From Halichondria panicea (Eukaryota; Porifera; Demospongiae; Suberitida; Halichondriidae): DNA of 64,000 nucleotides. Below the pieces are notes generated by a model. The model was given only the letters and a program-made list of their open reading frames with translations. It was not told the origin of the DNA and searched no databases. The translations under genes were made by a program, and so were the position numbers. Position 1 is the stretch's first letter. Every line of letters begins with the position of its first letter. The stretch is from the NCBI RefSeq assembly GCF_963675165.1, contig NC_087378.1, positions 7,332,273 through 7,396,272 on the forward strand, in the 5' to 3' direction. Below are positions 48,558 through 59,600 of this stretch, piece by piece.

Positions 48558-48662
48558 ATAGCCTCGATCCCAGGCCGAGTTTTCGCTTTTATAACGGTTA
48601 GGCGAACAACTGGTTCGCCTAACCGTTATAAAAGCGAAAACTCGGCCTGGGATCGAGGCTAT
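48558..48662. repeat. Perfect 50-bp inverted repeat with 5-base loop
   Basis: The arm beginning ATAGCCTCGATCCCAGGCCG is mirrored without mismatch, with AACTG as the loop. The flanks share TTTAGATCATA. The outer ends resemble the hairpin at 30887 and single GCCTGGGATCGAGG-like stretches near 40003 and 40660. It is in the first intron of the pseudogene. Confidence 0.92.
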
Positions 48663-49939
48663 TTAGATCATAGCAACCATGAGTATTTAGCCAATCAGAT
48701 TTGAATGTTCTTATCTAATCTTTGCTACATGATCTTCTAAGTAAGTACATGATTAAGCCAATCAAATTGCAGTATTTATGGCAAACATGATCTAAAACTA
48801 GACACTATACTCTGAAGGGAGTATGTGGTTATAAAATCACGTATAGATGTATACCATTTATTTGTTTTCCCAGGCAATGGTTCACCAGATTGGTGCAGCC
48901 TGTGTTAATAGGTCCCCCAAGCCTGTCAGGATCATAGCATTGCAATTGCTGGCTACAGACGAGTTGAAGCACACACACAGACAGGTAGAGAACTCCTAAC
49001 GATACTCTTTGCAGCATCTGAAAGAAGTTACATATAATTATATCGAGTATATACACCGACTTTATTGTACTACAAAAAATTATAGTGATTGTAACTCAAC
49101 TGCCCCATGCATGCAGGCCAATGAATAAATTGTTGTTAGGGTAAAGCCCTCGTTAATTAGTTAGTGGCTTCACAATTAACCTACATATAAGAAAGGGCCT
49201 TTCCCAATGAATGTGAGTTGGATGTGTGAAACAAACAAGTCCTGAATATCACCAGAACTGGGATGAGTGCATGTATGTGATTGCATTGCAAATGCGAAGA
49301 GACGTTTTGTAAATGCATGATCTTGGGTCTGGTGCATTAAGGTTGCATATCATGGGGGGTAATTTTATTAACTTATTCAGAGCCCAGAATGTGTTAAAAA
49401 TAAATATTGGCAAGATATAATTAGCTAAAATTCTACAGCAACAGTTATACATGCTACTACAGAGCTAGCTATAGATCCATGTGGTTTAAATACATGACTT
49501 TTGTGCCACATAATTGTATATACAAGCAGCAGAACTCACTGTTGGTATAATGATATGTCCTCCTAGGAGCCAGGTACCCGATAGTGCAGTGGAGGTTAGC
49601 TGTTCTGTTCTAGCACACACTGCATGCATGTACATACATAAAATGTGACTAATCTTATATATAGATCCAACTTAATTAAGCAGGGAATTATAAGTCATAA
49701 TTTCCAGGAAATTACCTGAGGATACTAGATCTATTACATGCAACTGATGTAATGTTTCTAGTCTAGTTAGCCGATAAAAAATGGGTTCTAAATCAGTTAA
49801 ATCATGTGCGTATCAATGCAGCCATGAACTGTTTACAACCCATTCAGTAGATTCTTGTGTCCAATCGCTAAGCCTCAATAGGTCAATGGGCATGGTCTAA
49901 AGAGTGCAACTGCAGCAAAGGACGTCGATTCCACAACGC

Positions 49940-50080
49940 GATGTGTTGCTTGATTAGCTCTTTGACGGCTGAAAAATCTGGCATATATAGTCTCACTCTT
50001 TTTGCTGTTCTTGCATTGAATTGTTGCTAAGGGGAAGTCCTTTTATATAGTGCTGCCATCACGTAGTATATACCACACCT
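49940..50080 (-). repeat. Interspersed repeat, copy 1 (inverse of 58575-58745)
   Basis: Reading the minus strand, GGTGTGGTATATAC near 50080, TATAAAAGGACTTCCCCTTA, GCAACAATTCAATGCAAGAA and CAGCCGTCAAAGAGCTAAT follow in the same order as the plus-strand block at 58575-58745. The TATAAAAGGA word is a possible promoter inside the repeat. Confidence 0.65.
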
Positions 50081-50769
50081 ATATACGTAAACTCGGAGGA
50101 TATGGACCCAATTATCCTTACATACCCCTCGACTACGCCTTGGAGTAACCATGGTAGTGGAGGATATAATTATGGGTGCCGCATATCCTCCTCGTAGGTG
50201 CGGTATATCCTATACTCATAGGTATACCAGCTCTTGTGTGTTGGGACATGATAACTCATGCCCATGCACGTATACTATAACTATAGCAGCGAGAGCTAAG
50301 CCTGGTCTAGAGTTACACCCCCATTGCTCACTGTGGTCAGACATCAAGGAATGAAGTACTGTTGTATACAGGATGCATCAATATGGCTGGATGATAATAT
50401 TGATAATACCCAGGATGTGGTGTGTTTTTCCTAAAGCACCCACCACCGTATAGACCCCTTGCAGTGATGCAATTATAAATTATGTCATGAATGTCATAAG
50501 AATATTGGACATCTTGGTGTAGCAGACTTTTACATAGCCTCGTTCTTTTACAGATAATCATATGAAATGACCTAGTAAAAAATAGCATGAAAAGATACCA
50601 AGACCAAGGTGGCGAGAAGATGTACGTACCTGGACCAGCTAGATATCAATATTGGGCTAGACCCTATCAAGCCTTTTTCCTTTGTCTCCTTGACTGGAGA
50701 TGACGCTTGAGAGTTAGAAAAAGGTCTTGTCTTTATCCCTACCACTAGGAATTCCATACAGTATAGCTG

Positions 50770-50902
50770 CAGTGGCGTAGCCAGGATTTTGGGAAGGGCA
50801 GAATAGATTAACAGATCACAGTGATTCAAGCTAAGTTCGAGTTGATAGAGCACAAAAGGGGGGGGAGCTCTAGCCCCGCCAGCCCCTCTGCCTACGCTAC
50901 TG
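50770..50902. mobile_element. Short element, CAGTGGCGTAGCC ends, 5-bp target duplication
   Basis: Inverted ends CAGTGGCGTAGCCAGG and (reverse complement) CAGTAGCGTAGGCAGA, flanked by AGCTG at 50765-50769 and 50903-50907. 133 bp; related by ends and duplication length to the element at 47366. Confidence 0.82.
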
Positions 50903-52409
50903 AGCTGGTTTCTCTTTTAATTCCAACACCATGTTAGTGTTAGTCAATTAAACCCCAACTCTATACTTCTATACTGTACAACCTGCTCTGTGTCTGTTAA
51001 TTAGATTAGAGCCATATGGAAGCAAGGTGCATGTTGGGGACAGCCACAGTGTGATCAATGCAAAATCACCATGCTTACTATGTATTAAAACTGCACAATC
51101 TGTTTGCAAGTGTGCACCAAGATGGTGGCTATCAAAACGTGACGTCAGAACTACGCCTACTACAAGGGGTCTATAGAAACTGTATCCTCGGTGGTTTCCT
51201 GGGGGTTAGCGTGGAGAATTACGGTTGGAATCCTGCAATCTGATTGGTCCAGTAGGTAATGAACCTTGAAATTATTATGCATAACTCATTACATTCCAAT
51301 TCTATGTCTGTATGCAAACAACAATTAAGACAGGGATTTGTGCATAAAATGATGTTCAAGGAGCAGCAGCTATCCCAGAGTCATTTTCTCGAAGGATGGT
51401 ATTTTATTAATACTAACTTATGGATCAGCGATCAGCGATCCCAGTGGGATGCCGGCTTAATAGCTTGAAATTAACCACCAAGCCTAGTGGTTTTCAATGT
51501 ATACATAGGCTGCTATGGAGAGCAGTCTAGGTGGGTTAACTCAGCTACTATAGTTGATAAGATCTACATAGGAACTATATATACATGGCATATTATGAGA
51601 AACTGAGTGCCTCAGAGGAGGTATACTATGGGAATCAGTATTCCTAGTGCGCATGCGCAAGCCTTGCCATCTACAATACAAAGGATACTAAGACACTACA
51701 TATACATGTAGTTGATAAGATCTACATGGGAACTAAAAGTCTATTTGCGTTGAGTTCGACCCCGGAAGTATGTGGTCAATTATGGCTTCATTTATGCTTT
51801 ATGTGGTGGACAAGTATGCCTGAGACTTCTACATGGAAAATGCTAACTTTTAGCTAGTTGGAGCTTACCAGCTCTACATCATATAGATATATAGAAGTGC
51901 TTTTTAGCAAGGAATCCAATGCATGGTATATAATTATGACAAAGTTATGAACAACTTTATGAAAGTAAATCTCAGACTTCATGCAGTGCATGTGTACCGG
52001 TACGAAGTTACAGAACAGTATAGGCTGCGTATGTGATGTAGAATTCCTTAGACTGTTAGTCAGTAGATCTACATGAGACTAGAGCACTGCACTGCTGTAA
52101 TAATTATTATAAACACCACTTATAGTCAAGTGGATCTGTTCGGAACTGAAGGGAAAAATGGGAAAAGCAAGCTAAATTTTAGTCTTTACTATGCTAGGTA
52201 GGCTTTCGTCTTCGGTGTCATGTATTGTACTGATTACGGCTGGAAAACACACACATGCAGTTAGCTTTACAGTGAAACACTTGCATTCATGCGTAACATG
52301 ATCGTTTACATCATAAAAAAATAACAATTTGGCAAATTAAATTAATAGGTAGGATAAGTATAGGACAACCATTCGACCTTTACCACTATGTCATAGTAAA
52401 AGTATCAAT

Positions 52410-53629
52410 TTAATTGTTTGTTGTAGTAATTTCTTCCCCGAGGCCGTATGCACTGTTCTCAGTTGTTAGAGGGTCTACTGACGAAAGGTCGCCATAGTGA
52501 TGAGTGGGCGTCAGCGTGGGCACGTTGTCTGCCAGAAAGAAAACCGTAAATAGTAATGAAGTTTATTGATATAGCATCCAAACATAATTTTAGATGAAAT
52601 CAAACCATATACAGTATGCACGTACATACATAGGGGCAGATCCAGGGTCAGTTCGCTGGGTTCATAAACCACCCTAGTTTATACCCTACTAGATCTATAT
52701 TGAACTTACTGATTCGAGCAAGCTAGCTAGCTATATACTGTCAGTACAAAGTTCTCTCTGCACGAAAAGAGGGTGGGGCTGGCTACTGCTGAGTCAGCTA
52801 GTCTAGGTCAGGCACATTTTCACCATGGGTACCTAAAACTCCATTTCACACTGATTATCGATTATTGATCATAGTTAGCAGTATTACTAAACAGAAAGGT
52901 ACAGTCTTTTAGCCAATAAATTATAGCATATATACAGGAAGACCGACGCACATCGTTAAATTGTGTCTACACTTACTGAGATTGTCGCCGAGGCCATACG
53001 CACTGTTCTCAGTTGTTAGAGGGTCTACTGACAGAAGGTCGCCATAGTGATGAGGGGATTCAGTGGGCGTCAGTGTGGGCACATTGTCTGCCAGAAAGAA
53101 AACCATAATAATGTAGCATTCAAACATAATTTTAGCATACAGCATGCACGTACACAGGGGTGGATCCAGGGTCAGTTCGTTGGGTTCTACGAATCACCCT
53201 TCCAGTTAGTTCATACACAATACTAGATCTTACTGATACGAGCAAGCTAGCTATAGCTATACTGTCATGACAACACAGTACATCTTTCTGCACGAAAGAG
53301 GGTGGGGCTGGCTACTGCTGAGTCAGCTAGTCTAGGTCATCACATATTCACCATAGGCGGCTAAAACTCCTACTACAATTTATGATGAGTCTTTATGGGA
53401 TTAGATATTAATAGTTAGCAGTATACTAAACAGAAAAGTACAGTCCTTTAGCCAATGACATATACAGGAAGACCTACGCACATTAAATTGTGTCTACACT
53501 TACTGAGTTGCTCCTCTTCTAGATTGTTCCCGAGGCCATAGGCACTGTTCTCAGTTGTTAGAGGGTCACCTGACGGAATATCGTCATAGCCATGAGGGAC
53601 TTCAGTGGGCGGGGGTACGTAGTCATATT
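52410..53629 (-). repeat. Tandemly duplicated tail exons of the receptor kinase
   Basis: Three successive exons (53629-53504, 53087-52977, 52528-52410) encode the same motif: a [HG]-Y-[DG]-D segment, then [13 protein letters not shown]. The intervening introns are also alike (AGGGTGGGGCTGGCTACTGC, TGGATCCAGGGTCAGTTCG or close variants in both), so a roughly 540-bp exon-plus-intron unit was copied. Each unit keeps phase 1. Confidence 0.88.
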
Positions 53630-56600
53630 CTATAGTAGAGGTAACGAAACATTGTTGACATAGCCAATCCAAACACTACACGATGAACTCAAAGTAAATA
53701 GCGTACAATACTATAAATGTGCAGTCAGAGTCTGGCTGCACCAAGACTCCAGGAATTATATAGTGCACTCCATCACAATCTTATAGGCTAACAGCTAGAA
53801 GGGTAACAGTGAATCTACAGAAAACTGACTTACTGTACTCCTCCTCCTCTTGACTGGTGTCCACCAGCACCATACCGAGCTCAGTATAGCCAGCGATGGC
53901 TATCAGTAGCCTCTCCACAATGGAGGACAGTTGTAAGAAGGTTGGCCTCTCCTCTGGGTCCTCCCTCCAACACTTACGCATCACCACAGAACTGGGTGAG
54001 GGATATACGGTCAGTTGGAAGTGAAAACCCAAAATCCAACGTAACTCTCCTAAGAGCTTGTACAATTACGAGGGCCTTGCAATGCACAGACTCTCTGCAT
54101 GAGGTAACTGTTTTGCTGGGGACATAATTATATACATGTAGTAGAATGGTACTGAATCACATGACAACCCTCCCCCTTCAATCAGCCGACTCCAAGAGGC
54201 CGGGGTGGGGAGAGCTTGCAAACATGCAGTACTCAACCAGAGGAGGTCCGACATGATCACGTGATCCAGTTTTTAATTATATTCTTGTTATATTTACATT
54301 CATTTTCCCGTGTGCATAATTATGTTTGCTTATCAGAATGAAATCATGCTGTAAAACTTCTAAAACTTTACTTGTCTACAATATTATATCTGTAGTGCAA
54401 AACAACTCATGTTTCTTCCTTCTGTATTGCATAAACTAACTACAGTAGTACCAAGGGCGTATGAAGAGAAGAGGGCATGTAACTCACAATGTAAACTGTG
54501 TATGCGTCAAAAAACTGATGAGTCATGATCAGCAGGATATGCTATATTTAGCCAACCGCCCACTAGAGGAGGTTAGTCAAGATTAATTAAGATTCACGTG
54601 AGCTTATGTTTTCTATGTAAAAACTCTAAACCCATCCAAGCTGCTGAGTCGGCACTTTTTATCTACTTTCTTCCATTAGCTCGTTTATCTCTCTTGTATA
54701 ACATCTCCTGTTAGTTTATGAGTCGTAGTAGTTTAACACTATGATTGCTATACCTGCTACATCAAGACAGGAGTCAAAGAAACCAAGGATTTGAGGCAAC
54801 AACTCAAAGTTTGTGGTTTCTGGCTTGTTGCTTCTAGTACGACTATGCTACTCACTTTCTAGTGTCACTGAGCATTGTTAGCATCATTTACTACTAGTAT
54901 AGAGAGCTACAATCATCTGCAGTATGTTTGCTTAGCTAGCTTAGCTACAATATATAGCTACTTTCTCTGTAAGTTTCCGTATATCTTCACCGTGCACGCA
55001 CAAAAACGGTGCGCATGCAATGCATTCTTTACTATTTTTAGATATAAGACCCCGCCCATTTGTTTTCTAATAGATAGTAGTTGCATGCCCTCTTCTCTTC
55101 ATACGCCCTTGGTAGTACTAGATCTATACTAAACTAAAGGGCGGCTTAGATTCAAAACTAAGTACTCTTTATGGAATGTTCATTTCCTGTCGTACCTCTT
55201 CTGGTACTCAACCATGCAGGCACTGTCACAATACATACAAACTCGGTGCACTCACATCTCGGTGGCACATGCTGCGTTGAGAGGTCTGTCTAGTCTCCGC
55301 CCCTCCTCCAGCAGCTGAATGAGAGACAGCGGGTCCACGGCAGGGTAGGGGGTCCGTCCTCCATTGAAGATCTCCCACACAGTCACACCACACGACCACT
55401 GGGCACAACAAATAAGTATACATGTCATGATATTGAGAGCAACAATATTATTGTTAGTACATTTGGGTGAAAGCAAACAATGCTTATATAAATGAAGCAT
55501 TATAAGCCTGTGATCTTAGGCTGTATGGGCGAGTAAATTGTCTCCCCGAACAAATTACTCCGGAGCATAGTGTACTCAACCAGGGTAAAGTGTCTCCTCT
55601 CTTTTCTAAACGGGTATGCATACAACAAAACCTGCATGCTGCAAAATTAACTGCACAGAAACTAAACAACAGCAATAGTTTGAAGAGAGCTAGGACAGAG
55701 CAATGTGTCCGGGGGACACTTTTGCTCCGGAGTAATGTGTCCATGCAGGCCGGGGTAACACCTTGCACCAAGTGGGCCGGAAGAATTGGTCCTAGGGGAA
55801 CAATTTTACTCTGTCCAGGGGGGAAATCTACTACGGGGGGACACTTTACTATGTGACAGTTACAGGTCTACCATACACACTGACTCACCACATCAGTCTT
55901 CTCCGTGAAGACGGCATCGTTAAGACTTTCCAAGGCCATCCATTTGTAGGGCATCTTCACATTGACTCGATAGTTCTGTCTGAAGTAGCCGGTAGCATAG
56001 ACGTCCTCAGCCAGACCAAAGTCCCCCACCCTGATGCACCCTCCCGAGTCCAGCCTATATATAGGAATGTACAAGATGAAACCACACTGAAACATACAGT
56101 CATGTTGAATACATATATAACGAGTGTATTATTGACATTGGACACAATCCAATGAAAGTTCTCAAAACTGTATAATTATAGTATAGTGATGTATAAAACA
56201 AACTATGGATGAGTATACAGTCAATCTTTAACTCACATGCAGTTTCTGGCTGCAAGGTCTCGATGGACAAACTTCTGCTCGGCCAAGTAGGCCATTCCCA
56301 GTGCTATCTGATGGCATATCTTTAGAAGCAGTTTTCTCACTGCCAGAATCTGTAGAGAAAGGCATAAAATCATTTGGTGGTGCCGTGATCATTAATCTCT
56401 GTAAAATTCAGCAACACACAACTCTTTGTTTGAGACTACTCATTAACTATCCACGAAGAAATTATCTTTACACTTTAAACTCACAGCTATATAGTCGCTA
56501 GAGAGATACGTATTTCCATACCCTTAACACACACACCTGATCAATCTCGCAGTCATCATCCAGCTCAAGGTTATTCCTCTCTCTCTTGAGGTAGTCGAAG

Positions 56601-59600
56601 AGGCTCCCGTTGGCCATATATGGCATCACTATGGCAATGCCGGGGCCAGCATCGAGACACACCCCAATCAGGGACATGACATGGGGATGGTCAAAGTCCT
56701 GCATCTTGTTCACCTCACACACCATGCTCTGAACATCTGACATTGAGAACAGACCTACACAGGGTAGACAATGATTAACTGAGTGACTCATCACGAATAC
56801 AATTATTAGTAGTTGGCCAGAAATTGTGTAGGGTTCTGATAACAATTCTCAATAATATTATAGTTATAACCTCTCGAAAAATGCTGGGGCTGACAACATG
56901 CATACTAGGTGTATCAAGTTATAATTACATATATATGATGTCACCTTTTAATGTCTTCACGGCCACTCCCTGTATAGGTACATGGTTCCAGTCTGTCAGG
57001 ACTCCCTTGTACACAATGCCAAATTCACCTGTATAGTGATATCGCATAAATTAAGTAAAATACACATTTTGTTTACCTTGTCCTATTGCAGTACTAGAGA
57101 GCTTCAATTTTGAGGCTGGTATTTTGAATGAGTCTGGGATGGACTCAGCAATTTCATTGAGTTCTGATTCTGTAGGTCAATGAAGATTGCTGCATGTAAC
57201 AGAGACTATAAATATGTAGCTAAGAACGTACTAACGAGTGCAGTGTTGCCATCCAATACCTCTTGAGTTATCCTGTGAGTCATATGTACAACGGTATAAA
57301 AATGATAGATACATAGCAATACTTACCCAGTAGCCACAAGCTCCATGTTTTGTTGGTGCGTAGCAATTGACACTGACTTCCTTCGAGACTTTATATAGAA
57401 GCAGATGACAACTAATATCAGTACACACACGATCAGTACACCAATGATGATGATGACACTAAAAGGGATGATGATATTCAGAGGAAGTCCAGTAGTCACA
57501 GGAACTCCAGCAGTCACAGGAGCTGCAGTAGTCACAGGAACTTCAGTAGTCATAGGAAGTTCACGGTACATTAATCGCTGATCCAGTACTTCAGCGATGT
57601 TTCTCCCAACGGTCACCTGAAGGGACAGTGCCATGTGACACAAAGTTACAGTTTATTAGTCACTCACATTTATGATAGCTGGGTTTTCCCCTCCTGGTGG
57701 CTCTGAGGGAGCAGTACAGAAGATCCCTGTCAAGCTACTAGGTGTCTTGACACACTCCTCCCCTCCCACTGTCACACGTATCTCACTGGTATCCACTGAG
57801 TCGAGATTATCACCCTGGATACACGCACGATAACAATAGGGTCAGTATACTGGACAAGACATACCACAATATGTATGATGGCCGCCATGCCAGTGATGAC
57901 ATCTTGAGAAGAATTCAGACTGAAGTTGGATGGATCTGATTGGACGGTGATGAGGAAGAGTGCGGGTGGGACATCATCAAACATTAGAGCATAGTTCAAT
58001 GCAGTCGGTGAGGTCTCCGACAGGTCAGGAGTGTAGCATGTAAGGGTGGTAATGTTCACAGTAACACTGCAGATGGTACCCTCTCCCAAAGTGCAGTTGC
58101 TCCTCTGTAGGGGAGAGTATAAGTACATCGTATACAGTATAGACTCTCGTTAATCCAGTCATGCTTGGGACAGTGCAGTTTGGCCGGAATAGCGAGGTGG
58201 CTGTATTTCAGGCGCGGCTTAAAAATGACCTTACCTCAAATCTAAAGACTAATTTTGCGGTTCTTGTCTCAAAGATAATGAAGGATAATGAATCATTCTG
58301 CTCTCTATTTAAGTGTTAGATACCAAACCACACCCAAAACGTCATATCCGGCCGTAACAAACGTACATTGAAAACCTAGTTTGGGGCAGCCAGTACTGGC
58401 CAGTATACGGAATAGCGAGTGGCCGCATTTAAGGGTGAGTTTTGTGCAGTAAATTAACATCTAGCTAGCAATCCGTGCCAAACCAAATGGCCGGTATATT
58501 GAGGTGGCTGTATTTCAAGAGTCTACTGTATCACTTTGTCATGGTAAAAGCATGTACAGTCTCTTCCGTGTTATGTATAGGATATACCACACCTAAGTAG
58601 GTGTGGCATATCTGACTTATACCACGTGACCGCAGCACTATAAAAGGACCTCCCCCTAGCAACAATTCAATCACGATGCAGACTGCAAAAAAGAACAAGA
58701 CTATGCCGGATTTTGCAGCTGTCAAAGAGCTAGTTGAGCAACATGTTTACTCCTACAGATGCTCAAGAGCTTCCTTGGTCCAAGCGTTGACCATTCGACG
58801 ACCCTTACTGGAGTTGCAAGCTCTTCTTGAATAAAATGTATCTAAACCGCACCCATGGACCCATGGAAGCTTAGCCATCTTGTTGGAGAGCACCTTCCGT
58901 GTTTCTGCCGTCGCTTTGAGTCTTAGTACCGTCAAGCATGGCTCTTTTCTCTTTGCTTACTTTCTTGAACAAATGAAAAAACAAAAAAACAACTTGAAAA
59001 ACTGTGCATGCCTGGGGCTGTATGCTAATATTCTATATATCCTACAGCTGTTGACCAATGAGATCAATTTGTGGTGACGTAAGTGTGGTATAAATGGTTT
59101 TATTACACGTTGGTCACATAGACTCAAGGCACAAGTTAGTGTGATAAAACACATGATTATAGCATGATAATGCTTTCATACAACCAATCGGTCTCATGCT
59201 ATATATTTGTGAGGACAATAAAAAAGCCACGAACATTTTAGTAACTGTGTTTATTTAGTTTTACTGCTCTCGGCAAAATTTACAATTGCGAATTCATGAT
59301 TCATTAATGAATGTTTAGACGCATGACATTAGATCTACTCGCTATATACGGTAGTTGCTGGCTTACCAGAGTAACCCCCATTGGTTGGTAGACCTCCAAC
59401 ACAGGCTGTTGTACCACATTAAAGAATAGTCCAGTAAAGGTCAGCGCGATGCCTCCGCTGGAAATCGTGTTGCTAGGAGACACACTAATCACATTGGGGT
59501 TGTTAAGATAACTGAAGACTAGCCCAGGATTTCTGATTCTGGCAGCATCAATGGACACCACCACCATTGCATCAGAGGCGAAGCTTGATGCTGTGGTAGT

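Larger units (their letters stand above)
46388..49017 (-). pseudogene. Broken, truncated copy of Ig receptor A
   Basis: Three exons align to receptor A with the same splice signals: 49017-48855 (signal peptide, intact), 47157-46913 (Ig domain) and 46813-46388 (shared unusual domain). The Ig exon has an added block near its start that brings an early stop, and a further loss near NYQQPN that shifts frame again. The third exon lacks 5 bp after the YNCDD codons and one more base near its end. No stalk or membrane exon is found downstream; instead the kinase fragment follows. Upstream flank and 5' UTR block are also duplicated (see 49538-49650). Confidence 0.88.
49018..52409. other. Spacer between receptor A pseudogene and receptor kinase
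   Basis: No working gene seen. Holds the duplicated receptor A leader (about 49538-49650), flanking DNA matching 38430-38540 at about 49138-49240, a repeat copy at 49940-50080, the element at 50770-50902 and unclassified AT-rich sequence. Confidence 0.6.

Noticed and set aside
46388-49017. A third working Ig receptor
   Set aside because: Several frame breaks and an early stop in two exons, and no stalk or membrane exon.
52410-53629. ITAM in the receptor kinase tail
   Set aside because: The first motif can fit Y-x-x-L, but the second is Y-G-L-G, which breaks the Y-x-x-[LI] pair, so no true ITAM is present.
57236-57274. Alternative acceptor (CACAG) for the short juxtamembrane exon of the receptor kinase
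   Set aside because: That start leaves the next exon in the wrong frame; the acceptor CAAG at 57262 restores the [12 protein letters not shown] frame.
58676-58834. Small protein [18 protein letters not shown]...
   Set aside because: It lies in a repeat copy whose sister at 49940-50080 does not keep the frame; probably non-coding.
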